From Kitasatospora sp. NBC_01250 (GTDB taxonomy: Bacteria; Actinomycetota; Actinomycetes; Streptomycetales; Streptomycetaceae), in contig NZ_CP108476.1 of the NCBI RefSeq assembly GCF_036226465.1, forward strand, positions 8,184,001 to 8,248,000: a DNA stretch of 64,000 nucleotides, read 5' to 3'. Shown here piece by piece: positions 7,429-16,640 of the stretch. Under the pieces are notes generated by a model. That model was not told the DNA's origin, ran no database searches, and saw nothing but the letters and a program-made list of their open reading frames with translations. The translations under genes were made by a program, and so were the position numbers. The first letter of the stretch is position 1. Every line of letters starts with the position of its first letter.

Positions 7429-7730
7429 CGGGGGGTTGCTTCCAATCCTTCGCCGCGGCGGCGTTGCCGGGCGCATTGTTCCTGGATGCGTTTGCGGTGC
7501 CGCCAGGGCACTGGGGTGCGTCCGAGCAGGCCTGACGCCGTCGACACTCGTCGAACCGGTGGAATTCACGCATGCCCTGAATAGGGATTGCCGACACAGC
7601 TCCCGGGTCTGTTCACCGCTGGTCCCGGCTATTTCTTGACCGCAGTTCTCCTCGTGTGCTCTGGAAGTTTCCTCCGGTGTCGCCCATGGCGGGCCGCCGC
7701 CGGTTCGACGCTGTTCTGGGATGGAAACCG
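7429..7730 (+). other. Remainder of the PKS leader 1
   Basis: 302 bp of untranslated leader between the palindromic element and the PKS start. It contains GCATGCCCTG (7570-7579) followed by GACAC, a block also present at 37815-37824 in the leader of the second PKS operon. No gene was found. Confidence 0.45.
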
Positions 7731-10700
7731 ATGACCGATTCGTCCATGTTCACCGAGACGTTCACCGAGACTCTGACCGTCACCGCGGACAACCCCCTGC
7801 TGGCGGGTCATGTCGTCTACGGGCGCACGCTGCTGCCCGGTGTCGGCTATGTGGACATGGTGCTGCAGGTCCTCGCCCGGCACGGAATGGCGATGCCCAA
7901 CGTCGAGTTGCGCAACCTGACCATCCTCGCGCCCCTGGTGGCCGCGCCGGGTGAACGGGTGCTGACCACCGTGGCGGGACGGCCCGCGCCGGCGGGCGGC
8001 TGGCGGATCGAGGTCCGCAGCCGGCGGCAGCAGGACACCTCCGACGTCCTGCACGCGGTGGTGACCGCGCTCCACCGCCCGGCGGCCCCTTACCAGGAGC
8101 GGTTGGCGCTGCCGTTGGACGGTGTGCAGAAGCTCACGCCTCTCACCGAGATCTACGCCTGGTGCCGGCAGTACGAGCTGTTCCACTCGGGGCTGATGAA
8201 GATCGGCGGCGCGGTGCACCACCGCCCCGGCGACTGGATAGCCGAGCTCGAACTCGCCCCGGAGCACCAGGGCACCGCGGACGCCTTCCTCTTCCATCCT
8301 GCCCTGTTCGAGGCCGGGTTGCTCGGTGGCGGCGTCGGTACCAGCATGCTGCACCAGGGGCCGGCCGGTCCGGAGCTCTATCTGCCGTTGGTCTTCGAGT
8401 CGTTCCGGGCGGCGGCTCCGCTGGGCAGGCGCTGCTTCGTTCGGGTACCGGTCGATTCGGTGCGCCGGGACGACGAACTCATCAGGCTGGCCGTGGAGTT
8501 CTACGACGCCGAGGGCCAGAAGGTGGCCGAGGTGAGTCAGTTCGTGGCCAAGCGGGTGCGTGCCGCGGCGGCCCTGGACGTGCGCGGCGACGCCGCTCCG
8601 GCGCCCGCCGTGCCGGTGCCTGCTGTGCCGGTGGTGGTGTCGGGTGGGCGTGATGTGGTGGGTCTGGTGCGGGAGTTGGTGGCGGCTCGGTTGGGGGAGC
8701 CGGTGTCGGGGGTTGATGTGGGGAGTGGGTATTACGAGTTGGGGTTGGGTTCGGCTGATTTGTTGTCGGTGGTGGCTGATTTGGAGGGTCGGCTGGGGTT
8801 GTCGTTGTCGCCGACGGTGATGTTCGAGTACAAGACGGTTGCCGATCTGGCGGAGTGGCTGGAGACGCAGCTGCCCGAGGAGACGAACGTCCAGGCGGCG
8901 CCCGCCGTGCCGGTGCCTGCTGTGCCGGTGGTGGTGTCGGGTGGGCGTGATGTGGTGGGTCTGGTGCGGGAGTTGGTGGCGGCTCGGTTGGGGGAGCCGG
9001 TGTCGGGGGTTGATGTGGGGAGTGGGTACTACGAGTTGGGGTTGGGTTCGGCTGATTTGTTGTCGGTGGTGGCTGATTTGGAGGGTCGGCTGGGGTTGTC
9101 GTTGTCGCCGACGGTGATGTTCGAGTACAAGACGGTTGCCGATCTGGCGCAGTGGCTGGAGACGCAGCTGCCCGAGGAGACGAACGTCCAGGCGGCGCCC
9201 GCCGCGCCGGTGGTTGCCGTGCCGGTGGCGCCCGCCGTGCCGGTGGTGCAGCCCGACCGGCTCGCCACCGTCCGGGCCGCGCTGCTCGACGAGGTGGCCG
9301 CGCTGCTGGAGGTGCCGGTGGGGGAGGTGGACCCGGGCACCGAGCTGGCCGAGTTCGGGTTCGACTGGGCCGGCCTGGCCCAGCTCGCCGACCGCCTCAA
9401 CTCCCGCTACGGCACGCAGCTCACCTCCGCCGTCTTCGCCGAGCACCGCACCGTGCAGGCCGTCGCGGCCCAGCTGGTCGACGCCGGACCGGACCGGTTC
9501 GCGGCCCTGGAATCCTCCGCCCCGGCATCCCCGGCCCCGGCGGCCGCCGTGGCAGCCCCCGAGGCCGTCCCGGCGGCCCCGGTGCGCCCGCATCCGATGC
9601 TGCACCGGGCCGTGCCGGACGCCGGGGGCATCACCTGCCACGCGCACTTCGACGGCAGCGAGCCGTACCTGAGCGACCACCGGGTGCGCGGCGGTCGCGT
9701 GCTGCCCGGTGTCGCGCACCTGGAGATGGCGCGTGCCGCGGTCGCGCTGGCGCTGGGCGCCGAGCGGCCCGACGGGGTCCGGCCGGAGGCCGTGCGGCTG
9801 GACGGCGTGGTGTGGCTGCGGCCGGCGGTCTGCGGACCGCGCGGGCTGGAGCTGCGGGTGGGCGTGCGCACGCTGCCCGGCGGCGGCTGCGACTTCACGA
9901 TCGACAGCGTGGACGAGGACGGCACGGTCACCCTGTGCAGCCAGGGCCGGGCGAGCCTGGCGGGCCCCGCGGGCCCCGGCGCGCCGTCCCTGCACGAACT
10001 GCGCGCGGCCTGCGCCGAGGCGGTGTACGGCGCCGCGCACGTCTACGGCCAGTACGAGCGCATGGGCATGGACTACGGGCCCGCCCAGCGCACCCTGGTG
10101 GAGCTGCGGGTGGGCACGGACGGCGCGGGGCGGCGCCAGGTGCTGGCGGAGCTGAGCCTGCCGGCGGCGGCGAAGCTCGCGGCGGAGTGCCGGCTGAACC
10201 CGGCCGTCCTGGACGGTGCGCTGCAGGCCACCATCGGCCTGTGGCTGGCGGAGGCGGGCGCCGACGGCCGCCCGGCCGCGCTCGCCCTGCCGTTCGCCGT
10301 GCAGCGGGTCGAGACGCCGGGCGCCACACCCGCGCGTTCCTACGCCTGGATCCGGCACCAGCCGGGGAGCAGCACCGAGGCCGCCGCGGCCCGGCTGGAC
10401 GTCACGGTCCTCGACGAGCACGGCCGGGTCTGCGTGGAGCTGACCGGACTGAGCACCCGTGCCCTGCCGGACCTGCCGCAGGCCGCCACCCCGGCGACAG
10501 CCGCCCTTCAGGCCGTCGCCCCGCAGGCCGTCGCCCCGCACGTGGCGCCCCCCGTCCCGTCCACCGCCCCCCGGCCCGCCCGCCCGCTGCCCCCGCGCCC
10601 CGGCGCCGACATCGCGATCGTCGGTGTCAGCGGCCGCTACCCGCAGGCGGCCGACCTGGACGAGTTCTGGCAGAACCTGCGCGCCGGCCGGGACTGCGTG

Positions 10701-13700
10701 CGCGAGGTCCCGGCGGAGCGCTGGGACCACCGCCGCTACGCCGACCCGAACGGCGCGAACACCAGCCGCTGGGGCGGATTCCTGGACGACATCGACCAGT
10801 TCGACCCGCTCTTCTTCCAGATCTCGCCGTTCGAGGCCGACTACCTCGATCCGCAGGAGCGCCTCTTCCTGCAGTGCGCCCACCACGCGCTGGAGGACGC
10901 CGGCTACACCGGCGAGAGCCTGGCCCGGTCGGCCGCCGAGCCCGCCGGGGACGCGGCCGTCGGCGCCCCGCCGAACCGGGTGGGCGTCTTCGTCGGCGTG
11001 ATGTACCTGGAGTACCAGCTGCTCGGCGCGCAGGCGCAGGAGCGCGGCCGCGCGACCGCGCTGTGGGGCAGCGCCTCGACCATCGCCAACCGGGTGTCGT
11101 ACGTCTACGACTTCCATGGGCCGAGCATGGCGGTGGACACCATGTGCTCGTCCTCGCTGACCGCCATTCACCTGGCCTGCGAGGCCATCCGGAGCGGCCA
11201 GTGCGACGCGGCGCTCGCGGGCGGGGTGAACCTCAGCCCGCACCCGAACAAGTACCTGATGCTCGGCCAGCGCCGGTTCCTGTCCAGCGACGGACGCTGC
11301 CGCAGCTTCGGCGAGGGCGGCGACGGCTACGTGCCCAGCGAGGGCGTCGGCGCCGTGCTGCTCAAGCCGCTGGAGCGGGCCGTCGCCGACGGTGACCACG
11401 TCTACGGCGTGATCAAGGGCACCGCGCTCAACCACGGCGGCCGGACCACGGGGTACTCGGTGCCGACCCCGGTGGCGCAGGGGCAGGTCATCGCCCGGGC
11501 GCTCACCGAGGCGGGCGTCGACCCGCGCGCGCTCAGCTACCTGGAGGCGCACGGCACCGGGACCTCGCTGGGCGACCCGATCGAGATCGACGGCCTGACC
11601 AAGGCCTTCGGCCACCTGGGCGGCGGGCCGCAGCAGTGCGCGATCGGCTCGGTGAAGTCGAACATCGGGCACGCCGAGAGCGCGGCCGGCATCGCCGCCG
11701 TCACCAAGGTGCTCCTCCAGCTGAAGCACGGGGAGCTGGTGCCGAGCCTGCACTCCGCTGCGCTCAACCCGCACATCGACTTCGCCCGCACGCCGTTCCG
11801 GGTCCAGCAGCGCCTGGAACCCTGGCAGCGGCCGGTGCTGCTGATCGACGGCGAGCAGCGCACCGTGCCGCGGCTCGCCGGCGTGTCCAGCTTCGGCGGC
11901 GGCGGTTCGAACGCCCACGTCGTCATCGCCGAGTACCAGGAGCCCGCCGGACGCCGCGCGACCGCCGCCGACGGGCGACCGGCGCTGCTGCTGCTCTCCG
12001 CCCAGAGCGAGGGCCAACTCGTCGAGCAGGCACGGCGGCTGAGCGAGCGGCTGGCCGAGCTGGGCGACGCCGACCTGCCGGACGTGGCCTGGACGCTGCA
12101 GACCGGACGGCTCGCGCTGCCCGAGCGGCTCGCCTTCGCCGCGACCTCGCCGGCCGAGGCCCGGGCGCAGCTGGCGGCGTTCGCCGCGGACCCGCAGCGG
12201 CCCGGCGCCTGGGCGCGCGGCACGGCCCGCACCGAGCGCGCGCCGGGCGGCGAGGCGCTGCGCGCGGCGCTCGCCGACTGGTCCGACCGCGCCGCGCACC
12301 AGCGGCTGCTGGCGCTGTGGGTGGAGGGGGCCGCCGTGGACTGGGCGGCGCTGCGCCCGGCCGGCCCGCCCGCCCGGCGGATCAGCCTGCCCGGCTACCC
12401 GTTCGCCCGCGAGCGGCACTGGGTGGACCCCGAGGCCGGTCCGGCGCTGGCCGCCCCGCTCGCGAGCGGCGCGGCCGCCGTGCCCGCGGCCGGCCCCGCC
12501 GCGTCCGCGCCCGCCTCCACGCCCGCCGCGACCGCCTCCACTCCCGCCGCGCCGGTGATCCCGCACGAGGTCGACGAGGTGCTGCTGCGCCCGGTCTGGT
12601 CGGTGCGCGAGGCCGGGCCCGCCGACCGGCCGGGGCCGGCCTTCGCGGCGCACCACGTGGTGCTGCTCGGCCGGTTCACGGCCGGTGAGCGCGAGACCCT
12701 GCGGGCCGCGCTGCCCGCCGGCACCGATCCGCAGTTCGTGGAGCTCGCGGACGGCCCGCTCGACCGCCAGTACACCGAGGCGGTGCAGCGGCTCTTCGCG
12801 CTGACCCGCGGGATCCTCGAAGCGGGCGTACGGCAGCCGGTGCTGCTCCAGGTCGCCCTGGTGGGCGCCGCGCAGGGACCGGCCGAGCTCGACCGGCTGG
12901 CCTGTTTCGGCGCGCTGGCAGGCCTGCTGAAGACCGCCCAGCTGGAGCACCCGCTGCTGCACACCCAGTACCTGGAGTGCCTGGACGCCCCCTCGGCGGC
13001 CGCCCTCGCCGCCCGCCTGCTCGCCGAGGCGGCCGGCCGCCCCGACCCGGAGGTGCGCCACCGCGACGGCCGGCGGCACGTCGCCGGGCTGGCCGAGCTG
13101 ACCGGTGCCCGGCCCGCCGCCGCGCCCTGGCAGCAGGACGGCGTCTACCTCATCACCGGGGGCGCCGGGGGGCTGGGCCTGATCGTGGCGCGCGAGATCG
13201 CCGCCTCGGTCGGGCACGCCACCGTGGTGCTCGCCGGGCGCTCGCCGCTGGACGCGGCGCGGCGCGGCGAGCTGGCCGCCCTGCGGGCGGCGGGGCTGAC
13301 GGTGGACTACCAGCGCGCCGATGTCGGCGACCGGGCGCAGGTGGCCCGGCTGCTGGCCCAGGTGGCCGACAACCACGGGCCGCTGACCGGCATCCTGCAC
13401 AGCGCCGGGGTGATCGAGGACGGCTACCTGGTCCGCAAGACCCCCGAGGAGCTGGCCCGGGTGCTGGCGCCCAAGGTCGCCGGACTGGTCAACCTGGACG
13501 AGCTGAGCCAGGACCAGCCGCTCGCCCTCTTCGTCTGCTTCTCCTCGCTCAGCGGGGCGTTCGGCAACCCCGGGCAGGGCGACTACGCGGCGGCCAACGC
13601 CTTCCTGGACGCCTACGCGGGCTACCGCAACCGCCTGGTGGCGGCAGGGCTGCGCAGCGGGGCGACGGTCTCCGTCGGCTGGCCGCTGTGGGCCGAGGGC

Positions 13701-16625
13701 GGCATGGGCGACGCCGCCGCCCGCGAGCTGCTGAGCGGCGCGGGCCTGGCACCGCTGGACACCGCCCGGGGGCTGGCGGCGCTGCGCTGCGCGCTGGCCG
13801 GGCGGGAGAACGGGCTGGACGACGGCAGGCTGCTGGTCGTCGCGCACCGGCGGGGCGCCGAGCTGCCCTGGCTCCCGGGGCAGGGCGGACCGGTGGCCGA
13901 GACACCGCGCCCCGAGCCGGCGACGGCTCCCGGCGCGGACCCGGCCCCGCAGGACCGGGCCCTGGCGGACCGGGCCGTGGGCCACCTGCGGCGCCTGCTG
14001 GCGACGGCCCTGGGGCTCGGCCCCGAGCGCCTGGACCCGGACGCGCCGCTGGAGCGCTACGGCATGGACTCCGTCCTCGCGGTGAACCTGGTCTCCCGGC
14101 TGGAGGAGACCTTCGGTCCGCTGTCGCGCACGCTGCTCTTCGAGGTGCAGTCGGTGCGCGGGCTGGCCCGGTACTTCGCGGCGGACCACCCGCAGGAGCT
14201 GCGGACGCTGGTGGGCGCACCCGCCGTGGCACCGCAAGCACCCCGCACCCCCGCCCCAACTCCCGCCCCCGTCGCACCGCAGCCACAGGCCGCTGCACCG
14301 CAGCCGCAGGCCGCCGCGCCGGCCCCGCGCCCGGCCGACGGCGCGCACGCCTCCCGGTCGCGGCCGGCCGAGGACGCCATCGCCGTCATCGGCATCGGCG
14401 GGCGCTTCCCGCAGGCCGAGGACCTGGACGCGTTCTGGGACATCCTGCGCAGCGGCAAGGACTGCGTCACCGAGGTCCCGGCCGGCCGCTTCGACGAGCA
14501 GCCCGACGCCGACCCGGACGCCCCCGGCGCCGGCCGCGGGTGGTGGGGCGCGTTCCTGGACGGCGTCGACCGGTTCGACCCGCTGCACTTCGGCATCTCG
14601 CCGCGCGAGGCGGTGGCGATGGATCCGCAGCAACGGCTCTTCCTGGAGACCGTCTGGCACCTGCTGGAGCAGAGCGGGGTGACGCAGGAGGTCATCGAGC
14701 AGCGCTACCGGCGGCGGGTCGGCGTCTACGTCGGGTCGGCCTACCAGATGTACCGGGCCGACGAGTCGGACCCGACGCTGGCGGCGCTCACCGCGGCGGC
14801 CTCGTTCAACCTGATCGCCAACCGGGTCTCGCACTTCTTCGGCCTGGAGGGCCCGAGCCTGGCGGTGGACAGCATGTGCACCTCCTCCACCATGGCCATC
14901 CACCTCGCCTGCGCCGACCTGCTGCGCGGCGAGAGCGAGCTGGCCGTCGCCGGTGGCGTGAACCTCACCGTCCACCCGGACAAGTACACGGCGCTGGCCG
15001 AGATGCAGCTGCTCGGCAGCCACTCGGGCAGCCGCAGCTTCCGGGACGGCGACGGCTACCTGCCCGCCGAGGTGGTCGGCGCGGTGCTGCTCAAGCCGCT
15101 GGCGGCGGCGCTGCGCGACGGCGACACCGTGCACGCCGTCATCAAGGGCACCGCCTCGATGCACGCCGGGCGGTCCAACGGCTTCATGACGCCCAGCCAC
15201 CGCACCCAGGTGAAGGTACTGCGCCAGGCGCTGGAGCGCTCGGGCGCCACCCCGGACTCGATCGGCTACGTGGAGGCCGCGGCCAGCGGCACGGCCTTCT
15301 CCGACGAGGTCGAACTGCGGGCGCTGCGCGAGGTGTTCGGCGCGGTGACCGAGCCGGTGGCGGTCGGCACGGTGAAGTCGAACCTCGGGCACCCCGAGGC
15401 GGCCTCCGGCATCGCGCAGCTCGCCAAGGTGGTCCTGCAGCTGCGGCACCAGGAGCTCGCGCCGCTGGTGGAGGTCGGCACCGCCAACCCCAACCTGGAT
15501 CTCGACGGTTCGCCGCTGCGGCTCTGCGAGCGGCTGACCCCCTGGGAGCCGCGCGGCGCGAAGGACGCGCAGGGCCGCCCCGCGCCCCGCCGTGCGCTGA
15601 TCAACTCGGTGGCGGCCGGCGGCAGTCACGTGACGCTGGTGGTGGAGGCCCCGCCGCGGGTCCAGGCCGCCCAGGCCGCCCCGGCGGACCCGGGGGAGGC
15701 CGGGCGCCAGCTGGTGGTGCTCTCCGCCCGCACCCCGGAGCGGCTGCGCACGGCGGCCCAGCGACTGCACGACTTCCTGGCGTCCCTGGGCGGCGGCGCG
15801 GACGAGGTGGGCCTCGCGGACCTCGCCTACACCGCGCAGCTGGGCCGGGAGGCGCTGCCCGAGCGGCTCGCCGTGGTGGCGGGCAGCAGGGAGGAGCTGA
15901 CCAGGGCGCTCGCGGAGCACCTGACCGCGGGCCCGGGCGCCACCGGGGCCGGGGCGGTCGTGCTCGGCAACGCGGAGGAGGACGCCGGTCCGCTGGGCAG
16001 CGTGCTGACCGGTGCCCGGGGCGAGGCCTTCCTGGCCGGTCTGGTTGCGGACGGCGATCTGGAGCACCTGGCGGAGCTGTGGGTGCGCGGCGCCCGGGTG
16101 CCGTGGGCCGGTCTCCACCAGGGCCCGCGCCGGCTGGTGCCGCTGCCGGCGACCGCCTTCGAGGCGGGCGCCTACTGGCTCGGCCGCCGCCCCGCCGGGC
16201 CCGTCACGGTACGACCCGACGGCGACGCCGACCCCGACATCGACGCCGGCCCTGGCGCCGCGCCGCAGGCGGCGGCCGCCGGTGACGCGCTGCGGACCAT
16301 GACCGGGGCCTGGTCGGAGCTGCTGGGGATCGATGCCGACCGGCTCGGCGCGAGGAGCAACTTCTTCTCGCTCGGCGGCAATTCACTGCTCGCGACCCGC
16401 CTGATCAACCTGCTGGCCCGCCGCACCGGCGTGCAGCTGCCCGTCCAGGCCGTCTTCGACGCGCCCAAACTCGCGGCGATGGCAGGCGAGTTGGAGCGCC
16501 GGTTGCCGTCGGGCGGGGCGCTCGGCGTGCCCGAGGTGGACCGGATCCTGGCGAGCATCGGCCTGATCGAGAGCATGACCGACGAGGAGCTCGACGCCCT
16601 GGGCGTCGAGAGCGTCGAGAACTAG
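7731..16625 (+). CDS. Trans-AT PKS: DH*-ACP-ACP-ACP0-DH-KS-KR-ACP-KS0-PCP
   Basis: A 2,964-aa AT-less polyketide synthase. Order: DH-like domain (residues about 14-280; HVVYGRTLLP present, but the second-motif Asp is Glu in HPALFEAGL); two near-identical ACPs (about 290-490, GLGSAD); a third ACP fold with Trp for the attachment Ser (FGFDWAGL, about 507-585); an intact DH (620-910; DHRVRGGRVLPG, LDGALQ); a KS (957-1400; TMCSSS, EAHGTGT, KSNIGH); KR (about 1800-2040; GGAGGLG, GDYAAAN); ACP (GMDSV); a second KS with SMCTSS but ASGTA for HGTGT; and a PCP-like carrier (LGGNSLL). It begins mid-module, so an upstream protein must deliver a chain ending in KS. ATG 7731 is preferred (GGGATGGA upstream) over GTG 7656. 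It ends 15 nt before the NRPS it feeds. Confidence 0.88.
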   Translation: MTDSSMFTETFTETLTVTADNPLLAGHVVYGRTLLPGVGYVDMVLQVLARHGMAMPNVELRNLTILAPLVAAPGERVLTTVAGRPAPAGGWRIEVRSRRQQDTSDVLHAVVTALHRPAAPYQERLALPLDGVQKLTPLTEIYAWCRQYELFHSGLMKIGGAVHHRPGDWIAELELAPEHQGTADAFLFHPALFEAGLLGGGVGTSMLHQGPAGPELYLPLVFESFRAAAPLGRRCFVRVPVDSVRRDDELIRLAVEFYDAEGQKVAEVSQFVAKRVRAAAALDVRGDAAPAPAVPVPAVPVVVSGGRDVVGLVRELVAARLGEPVSGVDVGSGYYELGLGSADLLSVVADLEGRLGLSLSPTVMFEYKTVADLAEWLETQLPEETNVQAAPAVPVPAVPVVVSGGRDVVGLVRELVAARLGEPVSGVDVGSGYYELGLGSADLLSVVADLEGRLGLSLSPTVMFEYKTVADLAQWLETQLPEETNVQAAPAAPVVAVPVAPAVPVVQPDRLATVRAALLDEVAALLEVPVGEVDPGTELAEFGFDWAGLAQLADRLNSRYGTQLTSAVFAEHRTVQAVAAQLVDAGPDRFAALESSAPASPAPAAAVAAPEAVPAAPVRPHPMLHRAVPDAGGITCHAHFDGSEPYLSDHRVRGGRVLPGVAHLEMARAAVALALGAERPDGVRPEAVRLDGVVWLRPAVCGPRGLELRVGVRTLPGGGCDFTIDSVDEDGTVTLCSQGRASLAGPAGPGAPSLHELRAACAEAVYGAAHVYGQYERMGMDYGPAQRTLVELRVGTDGAGRRQVLAELSLPAAAKLAAECRLNPAVLDGALQATIGLWLAEAGADGRPAALALPFAVQRVETPGATPARSYAWIRHQPGSSTEAAAARLDVTVLDEHGRVCVELTGLSTRALPDLPQAATPATAALQAVAPQAVAPHVAPPVPSTAPRPARPLPPRPGADIAIVGVSGRYPQAADLDEFWQNLRAGRDCVREVPAERWDHRRYADPNGANTSRWGGFLDDIDQFDPLFFQISPFEADYLDPQERLFLQCAHHALEDAGYTGESLARSAAEPAGDAAVGAPPNRVGVFVGVMYLEYQLLGAQAQERGRATALWGSASTIANRVSYVYDFHGPSMAVDTMCSSSLTAIHLACEAIRSGQCDAALAGGVNLSPHPNKYLMLGQRRFLSSDGRCRSFGEGGDGYVPSEGVGAVLLKPLERAVADGDHVYGVIKGTALNHGGRTTGYSVPTPVAQGQVIARALTEAGVDPRALSYLEAHGTGTSLGDPIEIDGLTKAFGHLGGGPQQCAIGSVKSNIGHAESAAGIAAVTKVLLQLKHGELVPSLHSAALNPHIDFARTPFRVQQRLEPWQRPVLLIDGEQRTVPRLAGVSSFGGGGSNAHVVIAEYQEPAGRRATAADGRPALLLLSAQSEGQLVEQARRLSERLAELGDADLPDVAWTLQTGRLALPERLAFAATSPAEARAQLAAFAADPQRPGAWARGTARTERAPGGEALRAALADWSDRAAHQRLLALWVEGAAVDWAALRPAGPPARRISLPGYPFARERHWVDPEAGPALAAPLASGAAAVPAAGPAASAPASTPAATASTPAAPVIPHEVDEVLLRPVWSVREAGPADRPGPAFAAHHVVLLGRFTAGERETLRAALPAGTDPQFVELADGPLDRQYTEAVQRLFALTRGILEAGVRQPVLLQVALVGAAQGPAELDRLACFGALAGLLKTAQLEHPLLHTQYLECLDAPSAAALAARLLAEAAGRPDPEVRHRDGRRHVAGLAELTGARPAAAPWQQDGVYLITGGAGGLGLIVAREIAASVGHATVVLAGRSPLDAARRGELAALRAAGLTVDYQRADVGDRAQVARLLAQVADNHGPLTGILHSAGVIEDGYLVRKTPEELARVLAPKVAGLVNLDELSQDQPLALFVCFSSLSGAFGNPGQGDYAAANAFLDAYAGYRNRLVAAGLRSGATVSVGWPLWAEGGMGDAAARELLSGAGLAPLDTARGLAALRCALAGRENGLDDGRLLVVAHRRGAELPWLPGQGGPVAETPRPEPATAPGADPAPQDRALADRAVGHLRRLLATALGLGPERLDPDAPLERYGMDSVLAVNLVSRLEETFGPLSRTLLFEVQSVRGLARYFAADHPQELRTLVGAPAVAPQAPRTPAPTPAPVAPQPQAAAPQPQAAAPAPRPADGAHASRSRPAEDAIAVIGIGGRFPQAEDLDAFWDILRSGKDCVTEVPAGRFDEQPDADPDAPGAGRGWWGAFLDGVDRFDPLHFGISPREAVAMDPQQRLFLETVWHLLEQSGVTQEVIEQRYRRRVGVYVGSAYQMYRADESDPTLAALTAAASFNLIANRVSHFFGLEGPSLAVDSMCTSSTMAIHLACADLLRGESELAVAGGVNLTVHPDKYTALAEMQLLGSHSGSRSFRDGDGYLPAEVVGAVLLKPLAAALRDGDTVHAVIKGTASMHAGRSNGFMTPSHRTQVKVLRQALERSGATPDSIGYVEAAASGTAFSDEVELRALREVFGAVTEPVAVGTVKSNLGHPEAASGIAQLAKVVLQLRHQELAPLVEVGTANPNLDLDGSPLRLCERLTPWEPRGAKDAQGRPAPRRALINSVAAGGSHVTLVVEAPPRVQAAQAAPADPGEAGRQLVVLSARTPERLRTAAQRLHDFLASLGGGADEVGLADLAYTAQLGREALPERLAVVAGSREELTRALAEHLTAGPGATGAGAVVLGNAEEDAGPLGSVLTGARGEAFLAGLVADGDLEHLAELWVRGARVPWAGLHQGPRRLVPLPATAFEAGAYWLGRRPAGPVTVRPDGDADPDIDAGPGAAPQAAAAGDALRTMTGAWSELLGIDADRLGARSNFFSLGGNSLLATRLINLLARRTGVQLPVQAVFDAPKLAAMAGELERRLPSGGALGVPEVDRILASIGLIESMTDEELDALGVESVEN
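8601..9194 (+). repeat. Tandem 297-bp duplication encoding two ACPs
   Basis: Two head-to-tail copies (8601-8897 and 8898-9194) differ at about two positions: TAT/TAC in the YYELG codon pair, and GAG/CAG giving E/Q before WLETQ. Each encodes one complete ACP plus linker. Unlike the surrounding gene, both copies use many TTG, GGG, GAT and GCT codons, so the segment has a different origin or history from its host gene. Confidence 0.92.
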
Positions 16626-16640
16626 GCGGAGGGGACCACG

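Noticed and set aside
7074-7535. A 153-codon plus-strand frame across the second palindromic element
   Set aside because: It reads through the inverted-repeat element and the leader, has no recognisable domain, and its frame conflicts with the conserved mini-ORF.
7629-16118. A 2,829-codon open frame on the minus strand opposite the first PKS, and similar ones opposite the NRPS and other PKS genes
   Set aside because: These are GC-bias shadows: low-complexity Arg/Gly/His/Gln-rich translations without domains, exactly opposite genes with clear domain order.
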